A DNA stretch of 64,000 bases from Actinosynnema sp. ALI-1.44 (GCF_001984155.1 NZ_MTQO01000032.1:124001-188000), one strand, 5' to 3'; shown: positions 33,616-43,271, counted from the stretch's first letter. Translations and numbers: made by a program. Notes: generated by a model not told the origin, from the sequence alone.

Positions 33616-35324
33616 TGATTCGAATGCTGTTACGCGTGCTGGGAAACGAGTACGCCAAGCCGGTTCGGCGCACCGTGGCGCTGATGACCACGACCGCCGT
33701 GGCCGAGGGGTTGTCGTACGCGTTCCTGGTGCCCATCCTGGGTGCGTTGTTCGGGAGTGACCCGGCGGACGCCGTCCCGTGGCTCGTCGCCTTCGGAGCG
33801 GTGTTCGCGGTCTACGGGATTCTGCGCTACCGCAGCGATCTGTCCGGCTTCCGCGTCGGAATCACCTTGCTGAGCGGGATGTACCACCGGCTCGGTGACC
33901 ACCTGGCCCGGCTGCCCATGGGCTGGTACAGCGCGGCCCGCGTCGGCGAGGTGTCCGTGCTGGCCAGCAGCGGCGTCATGCGGGCGATGAGCGTGCTCGC
34001 GCACCTGTTGTCGCCGTTCATATCCGCGAGCGTGACACCGTTGACGATCATCGCCGTCCTGCTCGTCTTCAACTGGCAGTTGGGGCTGGCCGCGGTGGTG
34101 GCCGTGCCGATCGTGGCGGCTATCCAACGCTGGACCGGTCGTGCCATCGCCGCGACGGACACGGAACGGGCGGAACGCGACCACGACGCCACCAACCGCG
34201 TGATCGAATACCTCCAGGCGCAACCCGTGCTGCGAGCCGGTGGCCGCACGGCGGAACGTTTCCAGTTGCTGGACGACTCGTTGCGCGACGTCCAGCGCGC
34301 GTCTCGTCGCACGGTGCTGTCGGCGCTACCCGGTGTCGTGGGCTTGACGATCACCGTGCAGGCGATGTTCACCGTTGTGTTGGCATTGGGCGGATATCTC
34401 GCGCTCAACGGCGGCATCGGCGTGGCCGAGGTGCTGACGATCCTCGTCCTCGCGGCCCGGTGCGCCGATCCTTTGCTGTCCCTGGCGGACATCGGCGGCA
34501 AACTACGCGGTGCCCAAGCCGAACTGGCGAGGCTGGACGAGGTGCTGCACACGCGGCCGTTGCCGGAAGCGCCCGATCCCGTCCTGCCCGGGGGACACGG
34601 TGTGGAGTTCGAAGCCGTCACGTTCCGGCACGGCGACCGCACGGTGACCGACGACGTGTCGTTGACCGTCCCCAATGGACAGCGGCTGGCCGTGGTCGGG
34701 CCGTCGGGTTCAGGCAAGAGCACATTGTTGGAACTCATCGCGCGGTTCTACGACGTAGACGAGGGCTCCGTTCGCGTGGGCGGAGCGGACGTCCGTTCAA
34801 TAGGCACCGAAGTACTGATGGAACGAATCGCCGTTGTCTTCCAAGATGTCTACCTGTTCGACGGCACCGTCGAGGAGAACGTGCGCCTCGGCCGCCCGGA
34901 CGCCACCGATGCCGAAGTACGGGCGGCGGCAGCCGCCGCGCGGCTCGACGAGGTGATCTCGCGCCTGCCCGACGGGTGGGCGACGAACGTCGGCGAGGGC
35001 GGCGCGCTGCTGTCCGGCGGCGAACGCCAACGGGTGTCCATCGCGCGAGCGCTGCTGAAGAACGCGCCGATCGTGCTGCTGGACGAAGTGACCTCCGCAC
35101 TGGACCCGGTGAACGAAGCAGCTGTCCACGATGGAATCGAACGGCTGATGGCGGGCCGTACGGTGGTGATGGTGGCGCACCGGTTGCATACGGTCCAACG
35201 TGCCGACCAAGTCGTCTTCCTCGACGGTGGCCGCATCGTGGAACAGGGCACCCACGACGAACTGGTGCGCCAAGGCGGTCGCTACGCGGAATTCTGGGAG
35301 CTGTCGCTGACGGCTCACTCGTGA
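33615..35324 (+). CDS. IrtB-like ABC transporter, partner of the preceding gene
   Basis: 569 residues, second half-transporter. Membrane domain about 1-300, nucleotide-binding domain from about 335 with Walker A VVGPSGSGKST, signature LLSGGERQRVSIAR and Walker B IVLLDEVTSALDP. The adjacent IrtA-like gene overlaps by one base, so the two should be made together as a heterodimer. IrtB-like proteins pair with IrtA in siderophore import. The 3' end overlaps the convergent broken universal-stress gene by 10 bases. Confidence 0.92.
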   Translation: MIRMLLRVLGNEYAKPVRRTVALMTTTAVAEGLSYAFLVPILGALFGSDPADAVPWLVAFGAVFAVYGILRYRSDLSGFRVGITLLSGMYHRLGDHLARLPMGWYSAARVGEVSVLASSGVMRAMSVLAHLLSPFISASVTPLTIIAVLLVFNWQLGLAAVVAVPIVAAIQRWTGRAIAATDTERAERDHDATNRVIEYLQAQPVLRAGGRTAERFQLLDDSLRDVQRASRRTVLSALPGVVGLTITVQAMFTVVLALGGYLALNGGIGVAEVLTILVLAARCADPLLSLADIGGKLRGAQAELARLDEVLHTRPLPEAPDPVLPGGHGVEFEAVTFRHGDRTVTDDVSLTVPNGQRLAVVGPSGSGKSTLLELIARFYDVDEGSVRVGGADVRSIGTEVLMERIAVVFQDVYLFDGTVEENVRLGRPDATDAEVRAAAAAARLDEVISRLPDGWATNVGEGGALLSGGERQRVSIARALLKNAPIVLLDEVTSALDPVNEAAVHDGIERLMAGRTVVMVAHRLHTVQRADQVVFLDGGRIVEQGTHDELVRQGGRYAEFWELSLTAHS

Positions 35325-35901
35325 GGACGCACGATCGCCACGGGACAAGGCGCGTGGTAGGCGACGCTGTGGCTGACCGAGCCCAGCAGCGCCCGTTTCA
35401 CCGCTCCCCGGCCATGGCTGCCGACGACAAGGAGGGCGGCGTCCTGCGCGTGTTCGATCAGGGCATGCGCGGGGCGGTCCGGCGAGATCACTTGGCGGAC
35501 AACGACATCGGGGTGCTTGCCCCGATGCCCGGCCACGTGCTCGGCGAACAGCTGCGCACCCCTGTCATGGATGTCCTGCCAGGCATAGTCCCACGTCCGC
35601 ACCGGCGCCAGCGCGTCCAGCGGCAGATCGGACCAGGCGTGCACGGCAACAAGGTCATGCCCGTGGCGGTCGGCGAACTCGAACGCGAAGTCGATGGCCG
35701 CGGAACTGGTGTCCGACCCGTCTATGCCGACCACCACGTGCAGCCAGCCGGTGTCGCTGCCGCCTCCGGCAGCGCCGGGACACTCACCCCCTCGACAAGC
35801 GCGAGCGACAGTCCCTGTGCAACAGCTTCACGAGCCGCCCACATGACGGCACGCTCGGCGGCGGTGGAACCGTCGTAACCAGCGACGATCGTGTCAGCCA
35901 T
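35315..35901 (-). pseudogene. Broken tandem universal stress protein gene
   Basis: ATG at 35901 opens ADTIVAGYDGSTAAERAVM, the start of a UspA domain, but the frame ends at TAG 35722-35724 after 59 residues. A complete second UspA domain then follows in another frame (from GTG 35737: VVGIDGSDTSSAAIDFAFEF ... HAQDAALLVVGSHGRGA). Actinomycete proteins of this kind usually have two full domains of about 145 residues. Here most of the first domain is missing, with a frame change at the junction, consistent with a deletion. The second domain (140 residues) could still be translated from GTG 35737. Confidence 0.75.
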
Positions 35902-35953
35902 ACTTTCCGGCTACCCGGGTGGCGGGCGGCTACACGGCCTGAGCGGGTCGAGT

Positions 35954-38900
35954 ATGTTTCCTGGAGTGGCAAAGCGGAGACTGACGTTCATCGACGCTGT
36001 CCGTCTGCTCGGCGGGGACTCGAACGCCGTGGGCAGGATCAACAAGCTGGCTGGTGGAGCGGTGGCCGCGACAGCCGTGGCGACCGTCGGAGACGTGGAT
36101 TTCTTTGCTTTGCGCAACGAAATAGCGATGTGGGGCAGTTCGGCGATCAGGGGAATCCGCGAGAGAACCCAAGAACTGAACCGCTTCGACCGGACACAAC
36201 GGCTGGTCGCGGCGCACGCGGTCATCGTCGTGACGTCGTTCTACCAAGCGCTGGACGAGGTCGTGGCCGATCGCCCCGGCGTCGACCTGTCCCGTGCCGA
36301 ACTCACCAGGGAAGAACAGGTCGCGTTGGCGACCGGAGGAGCACCTGCCCGGAGCTACGCCGAGATGGTGGCGTCACTGGTGGAGACATCGCCACCGATG
36401 CCCACGCCGCACCAGCCGTTCGAAAGCACGCTGGTGGCGCTCAGAGACCATTACGACGCCGTGGGCGATCGGTTGCACCGATTTCTCTACGGTCTGCGGG
36501 CCTTCGAACATCCGGACGCCAGGGAAGGTATCTGGGGACTGGCGGGGCAGGTTCCCGAACTCGCAGTACGCCGTTACGCGGAGAACTACCGGGCCCTGGC
36601 CGTTCAGGCGCCGGAGTTCGGCGTGTGGAACGGATTGGTGGACGGCCAGGCCACTCGCGCCGCCCTGGCCGACGCGATCGCGTCGCTGAGAGCCGAACTG
36701 GCCCGCGCCCGCCACGTCACGGCCGATGGTGTTCGGGACGGTCTGGGGGAGATGTACCAGAACCGCCTGAACCGGCCCATTCTCAGCACGACCGACGCTC
36801 CCAGGCACGTCACGTTGCCCACGCTGCGCACCGCGTACATCAGGCCGACCGGTCTTGTCGCCGTGGCCGGACCGGCCGATCATCCGGCAGCCGAGACGTG
36901 GTGGGAGGACAGGGCGTCCGTGCCGGACGTGCCCGGGTTCCTGCTCGGGCACCTCACCAGCCCGGCGGCGGTCGAACAGCCGATCATGGTGCTGGGACAG
37001 CCCGGCTCCGGGAAGTCGCTGCTGACCGAGGTCCTGTCGGCCGAACTTCCCCAGAACCAGTTCCTCCCGGTCCGGGTCGAGCTACGCAAGGTGCGGGCGG
37101 ACGCGTCCGTGCAGCAACAAATCGAGCAGGCCCTGTACCAGGTGCTTGGCGAGACCGTGACATGGCCGGACCTCGTCAGGAGCGCCAGCCCGGCGCTGCC
37201 GGTGATCATCATGGACGGCTTCGACGAGCTGCTGCAGGCGACCGGCGTCAACCGGGCGGACTACCTGGAGTCGTTGAGTGACTTCCAGCAGCGGGAAGCC
37301 GACCTCGGTCGCCCGGTCGCGGTGATGGTGACGAGCCGGACTGTCGTGGCTGACCGTGCGCGTTGTCCGCAGGCAACTGTGGTCGTCCGGCTGGAGCCGT
37401 TCGCCGAAGAGCAGGTCGACGAGTGGCTCGACGTCTGGAACGCCGCCAACGAGCACAGCCTGCGCCAGCGCGGATTGCGGCCGTTGCCGGGCGAGACCGC
37501 GTTTCAGTGCATGGAATTGGCCACCCAGCCCCTCTTGCTGCTGTTGCTGGCCCTCTACGACGCAGGCGACAACGCTTTGCAGAACACAGCGGGCACGCTT
37601 GGCAGAGTCGACCTCTACGAGCAACTGTTCGCCGACTTCATCGCCCGCGAGGTCGCCAAGAGCGGCGAGCGGGACGGCCCCGAACAGCGAGCGCAAAACA
37701 TCGAGGCGGAGTGGCGGCGGCTGTCGGCCGTGGCCATCGCCATTCTCAACCGTGGTGCCGACGTGATCGTGGAAGCAGACCTGAACGGCGACATCAAGCA
37801 CCTGCTTGCGCCCGACGACCTCGTGATCAGCCAGCCCGACTCGTTCCGGCGAGCGCTGACGCCAGGGCAGTTGCTCGTCGGCCGCTTCTTCTTCATCCAT
37901 GAGTCCAAGGCCATCCGGGACACCGACGTCCAGGAACGGAGTTTCGAGTTCCTGCACGCGACCTTCGGCGAATTCCTCGCGGCCCGCCAGATCGTGGCTG
38001 CCCTGGTGGAACTGGCCGAGGACCGCGACCGCCGACGTCCACCAGGCGCCGTTTTCGACGTGGGCTTCTTCTACGCGATCACATCGTTCATCACTGTCGC
38101 TCGCCGTTCACCGCTCTGGGACTTCTGCCACGGTCTGCTGAACCGGCTCGACCTGCGGCAACGCCAACGGTGCCGCCAGTTGGTGATCGAACTGCTGCCG
38201 GACGCGGGCTACCCGCATCCAACCTGGTCGACTTCGGGTTACGAGCCGCGCCGTACGCCGATCGCCGCACGGGTGGCCACGTACACGGCGAACCTCGTGT
38301 GTTTCGCGATCATGTTGTCCGACGGCCCGGTGGACGCAGCGGAGCTCGTGGGCGAACCAGTCGCCGCGCGATGGCGGGCGCAAGCGATGCTCTGGCAAAG
38401 CCAACTCGATGTCGAAGACCGGGTACGCCTCTGGCAGGTGCTCCGCGTGGCCTGGAGTTTCACAACCGATCCGGCAGTGCTTCAGGTCCGGGTCGAAGAT
38501 GGTGAACCGGTGAGCGTGTACGAGTCGCTTCCGTGGCCTCCGGACGGTCTTCCGATCGCGCCGGACAGAGTGATCTTCGACGATGTGCGGATGCCGAGCG
38601 AGTCCGCCGTAGGGCGTTCGTTGCGGAAGTCCGCGTTTGTGCAGAATTCGCAGGACGCGCGGGAACATCTGTACGCGTTGTTGCCCTACTGGCGGATCTA
38701 TGGCGACACCACGGTTCTCCCACACCCGGAGATGCTGATTTCAGGTGCCGGGGCTTTGTTGGAACTCCTCCTCGACCCCATGACCTCGAACGGAAACCGG
38801 GATCGGCGCTCGATTCTGTACGGGTCTGCCGCCGTGGCAGGTCGGCATGTCCAGCGGTTGTTGCTGAACCAGGTGGTTCGCGACGCGGTCCACCTCGATC

Positions 38901-39094
38901 CGGGAACGCTGAAGCCGCTGATTTCGGCGTTCCAGCCAGGCACTGCCGACGAGGCGACATTGCTGGAGATCGCCATGTTGTTGAGCGAGGCGGCCGTTGA
39001 CGATGGGCTTACTCGGGAGAAGTTCGACGACAGCCTGCCCCCTCATCAGCTGCGCGAGGTGGTCAGTGCACTGTTGGGCATCGACCTGCACTAA
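35954..39094 (+). CDS. NACHT NTPase with N-terminal helical domain (NNH7-type)
   Basis: 1046 residues. Residues 1-250 form an all-helical domain with the start VAKRRLTFIDAVRLLGG and VDFFALRNEIAMWGSSAIRG, matching the NNH7-type domains found before NACHT NTPases. The NACHT domain has Walker A GQPGSGKS at 348-355 and Walker B VIIMDGFDELL at 417-427, then a winged-helix/superhelical region. The C-terminal 300 residues have no recognised repeats. NACHT proteins of bacteria are often phage-defence sensors. The ATG at 35954 is the best start; GTG 35966 is in frame four codons later. Neighbours: a broken stress gene and a cysteine desulfurase. Confidence 0.86.
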   Translation: MFPGVAKRRLTFIDAVRLLGGDSNAVGRINKLAGGAVAATAVATVGDVDFFALRNEIAMWGSSAIRGIRERTQELNRFDRTQRLVAAHAVIVVTSFYQALDEVVADRPGVDLSRAELTREEQVALATGGAPARSYAEMVASLVETSPPMPTPHQPFESTLVALRDHYDAVGDRLHRFLYGLRAFEHPDAREGIWGLAGQVPELAVRRYAENYRALAVQAPEFGVWNGLVDGQATRAALADAIASLRAELARARHVTADGVRDGLGEMYQNRLNRPILSTTDAPRHVTLPTLRTAYIRPTGLVAVAGPADHPAAETWWEDRASVPDVPGFLLGHLTSPAAVEQPIMVLGQPGSGKSLLTEVLSAELPQNQFLPVRVELRKVRADASVQQQIEQALYQVLGETVTWPDLVRSASPALPVIIMDGFDELLQATGVNRADYLESLSDFQQREADLGRPVAVMVTSRTVVADRARCPQATVVVRLEPFAEEQVDEWLDVWNAANEHSLRQRGLRPLPGETAFQCMELATQPLLLLLLALYDAGDNALQNTAGTLGRVDLYEQLFADFIAREVAKSGERDGPEQRAQNIEAEWRRLSAVAIAILNRGADVIVEADLNGDIKHLLAPDDLVISQPDSFRRALTPGQLLVGRFFFIHESKAIRDTDVQERSFEFLHATFGEFLAARQIVAALVELAEDRDRRRPPGAVFDVGFFYAITSFITVARRSPLWDFCHGLLNRLDLRQRQRCRQLVIELLPDAGYPHPTWSTSGYEPRRTPIAARVATYTANLVCFAIMLSDGPVDAAELVGEPVAARWRAQAMLWQSQLDVEDRVRLWQVLRVAWSFTTDPAVLQVRVEDGEPVSVYESLPWPPDGLPIAPDRVIFDDVRMPSESAVGRSLRKSAFVQNSQDAREHLYALLPYWRIYGDTTVLPHPEMLISGAGALLELLLDPMTSNGNRDRRSILYGSAAVAGRHVQRLLLNQVVRDAVHLDPGTLKPLISAFQPGTADEATLLEIAMLLSEAAVDDGLTREKFDDSLPPHQLREVVSALLGIDLH

Positions 39095-39156
39095 GTTCTG
39101 CATTCAGCGTTCAGGCCAGCTTGCGTGTTGAAGTCTGCGCTCTGAGGAAGGGAAGC

Positions 39157-40320
39157 ATGGCCGAGGGGCCGATCTACCTCGACTACAACGCCACCACGCC
39201 CGTCGACCCGGCGGTCGTGGACGCGATGCTGCCGTTTCTCCGTGACGGATTCGGCAATCCCTCCAGCGTTCACCACTACGGCACACAACCACGTGCCGCC
39301 TTGGACTGTGCCCGCGCGCAGGTCGCTGCCCTGATCGGTGCGTCGGCCGAGGAGATCGTGTTCACCGGATCCGGGTCCGAGGCCGACAACCTCGCGCTTC
39401 GGGGCGTGGTCCTGGCCTGCGGAACCGATCGGCCGCACGTGATCACGCAACGCGCCGAACACCCAGCCGTCCTCCAGGCTTGCGAGGCCCTGCGGCGCTG
39501 GCACCACGCGGAGGTCACGTATCTGCCGGTGGGCCTGGATGGTGTGGTCGACCCGGCGGATCTCGCCGCGGCGCTGACTGACCGGACTGTGCTGGTCTCG
39601 GTCATGCTGGCGAACAACGAAACCGGCGCGTTGCAACCCGTCGGCGAGCTGGCCCGCATCGCCCGCGACCGCGGTGTGTTGTTCCATTGCGACGCCGCCC
39701 AAGCCGTCGGCAAGATCCCGGTGGACGTCACTGAGCTCGGCGTCGACCTGCTGACTGTGGTCGGGCACAAGATGTACGCGCCCAAGGGGATCGCCGCGCT
39801 GTATGTGCGTGCCGGTGTCCAGCTCGAACCGCTGGTCTACGGCGGCGGGCAGGAACGTGGACTGCGCGCCGGGACTGAGCCTGTCGCCATGGCCGTCGCG
39901 CTGGGGGCCGCTGCCGAGTTGGCCGCTGCCGACCTGGACGGTGGCGGGCAGGACCGAATCCGTCGGCTGCGTGACCGGCTGCACGACCGTCTGAGGCAGA
40001 CCCTGCCCGGCCGGGTCACGCTCAACGGCCCGGCAGACGCCCGGCTGCCGAACACCCTCAACATCAGCATCGACGGCACCCTCGGGCACGCGCTGCTCGC
40101 CGCCCAACCTGGCATCTGCGCGTCCACCGGATCGGCCTGCCATAGTGGCACCCACGAGCCGTCATCAGTGCTCACGGCGATGGGGCTCGACACTGACCGC
40201 AGCCTCGCCGCGTTGCGGTTGTCGCTGGGTCGCTGGAGCGTCGAGGAGGACATCGACCGTGCCGCCGAATTGATCGTCAGCGCTGTCGAGATCGGCGGGA
40301 TCCGGCCGTCCTTGTCGTGA
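39157..40320 (+). CDS. Stand-alone cysteine desulfurase (IscS/NifS-like)
   Basis: 387 residues, PLP-dependent enzyme that removes sulfur from cysteine as a persulfide. Lys205 in VVGHKMYAPKG binds PLP, Cys328 in TGSACHSG is the persulfide carrier, and LDYNATTPVDP at the N-terminus and GNPSSVH are classic. No sulfur acceptor genes (SufU, IscU, ThiI or DNA phosphorothioation genes) flank it. It is downstream of the NACHT gene by 62 bases on the same strand, perhaps co-transcribed. ATG at 39157 follows GAGGAAGGG. The pathway served is unknown. Confidence 0.92.
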   Translation: MAEGPIYLDYNATTPVDPAVVDAMLPFLRDGFGNPSSVHHYGTQPRAALDCARAQVAALIGASAEEIVFTGSGSEADNLALRGVVLACGTDRPHVITQRAEHPAVLQACEALRRWHHAEVTYLPVGLDGVVDPADLAAALTDRTVLVSVMLANNETGALQPVGELARIARDRGVLFHCDAAQAVGKIPVDVTELGVDLLTVVGHKMYAPKGIAALYVRAGVQLEPLVYGGGQERGLRAGTEPVAMAVALGAAAELAAADLDGGGQDRIRRLRDRLHDRLRQTLPGRVTLNGPADARLPNTLNISIDGTLGHALLAAQPGICASTGSACHSGTHEPSSVLTAMGLDTDRSLAALRLSLGRWSVEEDIDRAAELIVSAVEIGGIRPSLS

Positions 40321-40338
40321 CCTGAGCTTGGAGGACAC

Positions 40339-40707
40339 GTGCACTACCTGCTGCTGATCTACAACTGCGACCGGCCCGCGCCCGACGACCCCGGTTTCGC
40401 CGACGCGCTGACCAGGGTGAACGCGTTCGCGGACGAACTGCGCCGCCGAGGCGCGCTGGTGGCGGGAGACCCGTTGCCCGGCGAGAGCACCGCCACCACG
40501 GTCAGCGTCCGTGACGGCCGAGCGTTGGTCACGGACGGCCCGTTCACGGAAACCCACGAGCACCTCGGCGGCTACTACGTCCTCGAGTGCCGTGATCTCG
40601 ACGAAGCGCTCGAACTGGCCGCGTTGTGCCCGATGGCCGAGGCGGGTTCGATCGAGGTCCGGCCGGTCGCCCACGTACCCGGCGTCGACAACAGCCCGGC
40701 GCGGTGA
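40339..40707 (+). CDS. YCII-related domain protein
   Basis: 122 residues, YCII/DGPF fold (ferredoxin-like). Signature features are HYLLLIYN at the start and ALVTDGPFTETHEHLGGYYV in the middle (the DGPF motif), then DEALELAALCP. GTG at 40339 follows GGAGGA, 18 bases after the cysteine desulfurase stop, and the next gene begins 4 bases after its stop, so it belongs to an operon with an AhpD-like protein. Function is unassigned; a redox or sigma-associated role has been suggested for similar families. Confidence 0.85.
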   Translation: MHYLLLIYNCDRPAPDDPGFADALTRVNAFADELRRRGALVAGDPLPGESTATTVSVRDGRALVTDGPFTETHEHLGGYYVLECRDLDEALELAALCPMAEAGSIEVRPVAHVPGVDNSPAR

Positions 40708-40711
40708 CCAC

Positions 40712-41596
40712 ATGAGACTGTCTATTCTCGACAATGGCCACCGGCTGCGCGCCCGGCTCTTCCTCGGCGCGACATCGAAGATGTCCCGTGTGGACTCGCC
40801 GGACATCGTGAAGATGCTGGTGTACCGGCCGGACTTCCTCACCCGGACGCTGCTGGACCTCAGCGCCACCGCGATGCGCGGCGAGTCGTACTGGACGGCG
40901 GGCGAACGCGAGTACCTGGCGATGCGCACCGCCCAACGCCACCGCTGCCCGTTCTGCGCCGACACGCACGCCGAGCTGACCCGGATCGCCGCCGCCGGCG
41001 AGATCGATCCGGACGACACCGCATCCGCACGACCGGAACTCACCGCCGTACTGGACTTCCTCGACGCTCTCTCCGACGGCGCCGCGGATCCCGGTCGTCT
41101 GCGCGGTCGGGGCGTGCCGGACCGGGCGATCATGGAAGCGCTGCGTGTCCGGGTGGTGTGGAACGTCGTCAACCGCCTGGCCAACGCCTTCGGCTACGAA
41201 CTGCGCGAAGGTCAACTGCACAGCGGAACTCGTGCGCTGCACCGGTTCGGCTACCGGTTCCCCGGGTTCCTGCTGGCAGGCGGCGCCCGGACCGTCGACC
41301 GCGGTGACCTGGTCGAGAACCTCCGCCACGCCGTGCTCGACGGTCCGGGCCACACGGATCCGGCCGACCGGAAGGCCGCGGCGACGGGCGATTCGCTCAC
41401 CGAGCCGTGGTCGTCCTACACCTTGAAGGTCCGTGCATCGTCCTACCGCGTCACCGACGCCGACATGGAAACCCTCGCCGCGGCCGGTCACACGCAGGAC
41501 GAGATCTTCGAGATGACCGTCGCCGCCGCGGTCGGCGTCGCGTTGACCGAGTACGACGCCGGTCAGCGAGCGCTCACTCGTTCACCGGACACGTGA
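40712..41596 (+). CDS. AhpD-like carboxymuconolactone decarboxylase-family protein
   Basis: 294 residues. The redox motif CPFC (Cys79, Cys82) with a nearby His86 is that of AhpD-like peroxidase-associated enzymes, embedded in a helical bundle. A second helical half follows (about 170-290), so the protein is longer than single-domain AhpD. ATG at 40712 comes 4 bases after the YCII stop. The likely role is thiol-disulfide exchange in peroxide defence; this is inferred from family only. Confidence 0.83.
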   Translation: MRLSILDNGHRLRARLFLGATSKMSRVDSPDIVKMLVYRPDFLTRTLLDLSATAMRGESYWTAGEREYLAMRTAQRHRCPFCADTHAELTRIAAAGEIDPDDTASARPELTAVLDFLDALSDGAADPGRLRGRGVPDRAIMEALRVRVVWNVVNRLANAFGYELREGQLHSGTRALHRFGYRFPGFLLAGGARTVDRGDLVENLRHAVLDGPGHTDPADRKAAATGDSLTEPWSSYTLKVRASSYRVTDADMETLAAAGHTQDEIFEMTVAAAVGVALTEYDAGQRALTRSPDT

Positions 41597-41942
41597 GGCG
41601 ATACCGGGATAGTCGACGACGAGGCCGTGCTTGTCGTAGACGAGGCGGCAGCTGAAGTCGAACGCCGGTGCGGTGTAGCCAGTGACCGTCGCCGTCCGCC
41701 TCGATCCGCGTGGCGAGGGTGGCACCGCCGCTGCGGCAGGTGACCCGCGCCCACCTGGTCGACCACGACTCGTCCAGGTGGATGACGTAGTCCACGATCC
41801 AGGACTCGCCGTCCTCGGTGGCCGTGGTGGTTCCTTCGACCCGGCACCCACGGTCTTCCTCGGTGAAGAACGCGACTTCGAACCCCTCACGGGCCGCCAG
41901 ATGCCGCCATGAGGCGACTCGGGGCAGAGCAGCGAATGACAT
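41582..41942 (-). pseudogene. Glycolipid-binding-family pseudogene with internal deletion
   Basis: ATG at 41942 opens SFAALPRVASWRHLAAREGF, typical of putative glycolipid-binding (DUF1089-type) proteins, and continues to about LATRIEADGDGHWLHR. The expected C-terminus (YTAPAFDFSCRLVYDKHGLV then VDYPGIASRVR) is found immediately afterwards in a different frame, ending at 41582. About 60-70 residues of the usual 190 are missing, so the two parts are joined by a deletion and frameshift near 41670. The intact N-terminal frame would give a 122-residue product with an unrelated tail. It overlaps the AhpD-like gene tail to tail. Confidence 0.78.
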
Positions 41943-42118
41943 CGAGTCTCCCAGTGTCTCGGTGATCTCGTACAACCGCCGCGCACGTCCGGCGATTCCG
42001 GGAAACTAAGGCAGGCGCACATTTGTGGGGTGAACGCCCGTCACCGGGGTCCGCGATCGGCCCTACCGTGGACCGCATCATGCTCGTCGGTGGTGTGTTT
42101 CAAGGGGGAACAACACAG

Positions 42119-43210
42119 ATGGACCAGCGGTTTCCGCGTCGCCACGTGCTTGTGGCGGCTTTCCTGACGACGATGGGGATCGTCGTCTCCGGATGCGGTG
42201 AAACACCGGGGCCAACGCCAACGGAGTCGATCACCGCGCCTGCCATGCGGGCCAACCAGATCATCAAACTGTCATCGACCATCCCCGCCCTCAAGGACTC
42301 GAAGACCGTTGTGGCCGGACTCGGCAGCCGACTGCAGTTGCTGGGTACGGCGGCTCCTCAGCTCGTCAGCACCGACAACGGGGACAACCAGGCGGCGCCG
42401 GGGCAGAGGTTGATCGTCGCGCAGGTCAGCCTGGACGGAAAGTTCTGCTCCACCGAACAGCCGGCATCAGAGCGTTCGTCCGTCTGCGGTGCGGTGGCCG
42501 TGCTGGCTGACGGGTCGCGCACGGTGTTCGACCCAGACGCGCTGGACAGGGGCGAGAACACGTTCGCGATGTCGGTTCCGAAGGGCGCCAAGGACGTCTC
42601 ACTCGAGCTCAGCACCGGTGCGTTGAAGCAGCAGGTGTCGCTGGTCAGTGGTGAACTGGTCGGCCCGGCTCCCGCTGTGCTCTACCGGCCCGACGCGAAG
42701 AGCGAGAGCGGGAGCACCTCCGTCACCACGAATGTCGTCGAGCGCTTGTCGTTCCCGTTCGCGCTGTACGACGAATCGGGCCGGTTGGATTTCGACGGGG
42801 ACTATCCCACCATCGTCGACGTCAGCAAGGCCCGGCTCAGCTACGCGATCGAGAAACCGGACCGCGAGATGTTGCTCCCGTCGGCAGTGGACCGAGCTTT
42901 CCTCACACTGGACACCAAGGTTTCCGGCGGCAACACCTGGCGGACCGTGCTGGACCCCAAGAGCTTCGTGGTCACCACCGCGGACGGCAAGAGCATTCCG
43001 GCCGAGCGGTTCGACGCGGACAGCCTGCGGGACGGCGACATCGACCACGAGCACCAGTTCATCGGCGGTGATCTGTACTGGGAAGTGCCGGGTGACCTGA
43101 AGGACGCGACCGTGACCATCACGGCGGGCAAGAACCACCAGATGGGGATGCTGAAGAGCCGCGTCCTCGACTACCGCGGTGCCACGAGGTCGTTCCCCGT
43201 GCGGTTCTGA
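42119..43210 (+). CDS. Lipoprotein of unknown function
   Basis: 363 residues. The N-terminus MDQRFPRRHVLVAAF plus TTMGIVVSGC has a lipobox (VSGC, Cys26 as the lipidation site), so the protein should be tethered outside the membrane. The rest is hydrophilic beta-rich sequence with a run of about 300 residues lacking recognisable domains; two Cys lie at about residues 107-118. ATG at 42119 follows AAGGGGGAA. It is followed by a strong terminator, so it is probably monocistronic. Unrelated to the subtilase as far as can be seen. Confidence 0.8.
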   Translation: MDQRFPRRHVLVAAFLTTMGIVVSGCGETPGPTPTESITAPAMRANQIIKLSSTIPALKDSKTVVAGLGSRLQLLGTAAPQLVSTDNGDNQAAPGQRLIVAQVSLDGKFCSTEQPASERSSVCGAVAVLADGSRTVFDPDALDRGENTFAMSVPKGAKDVSLELSTGALKQQVSLVSGELVGPAPAVLYRPDAKSESGSTSVTTNVVERLSFPFALYDESGRLDFDGDYPTIVDVSKARLSYAIEKPDREMLLPSAVDRAFLTLDTKVSGGNTWRTVLDPKSFVVTTADGKSIPAERFDADSLRDGDIDHEHQFIGGDLYWEVPGDLKDATVTITAGKNHQMGMLKSRVLDYRGATRSFPVRF

Positions 43211-43239
43211 CGAGCCCGCAATCCGGAAAGCCCGGGCCT

Positions 43240-43271
43240 GGCCCGTCAGGAGGTGTACCTCCTGGCGGGCC
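43240..43271 (+). terminator. Strong hairpin terminator after the lipoprotein gene
   Basis: GGCCCG-T-CAGGAGGT pairs with ACCTCCTG-G-CGGGCC over 15 pairs (one T-G), with a 2-base tip. It lies 29 bases after the stop. No long T-run follows, as is common in actinomycetes. Confidence 0.7.

Noticed and set aside
39157-40320. DndA of a DNA phosphorothioation system
   Set aside because: The enzyme is a cysteine desulfurase, but no dndBCDE genes lie in the window, so a Dnd assignment cannot be supported.
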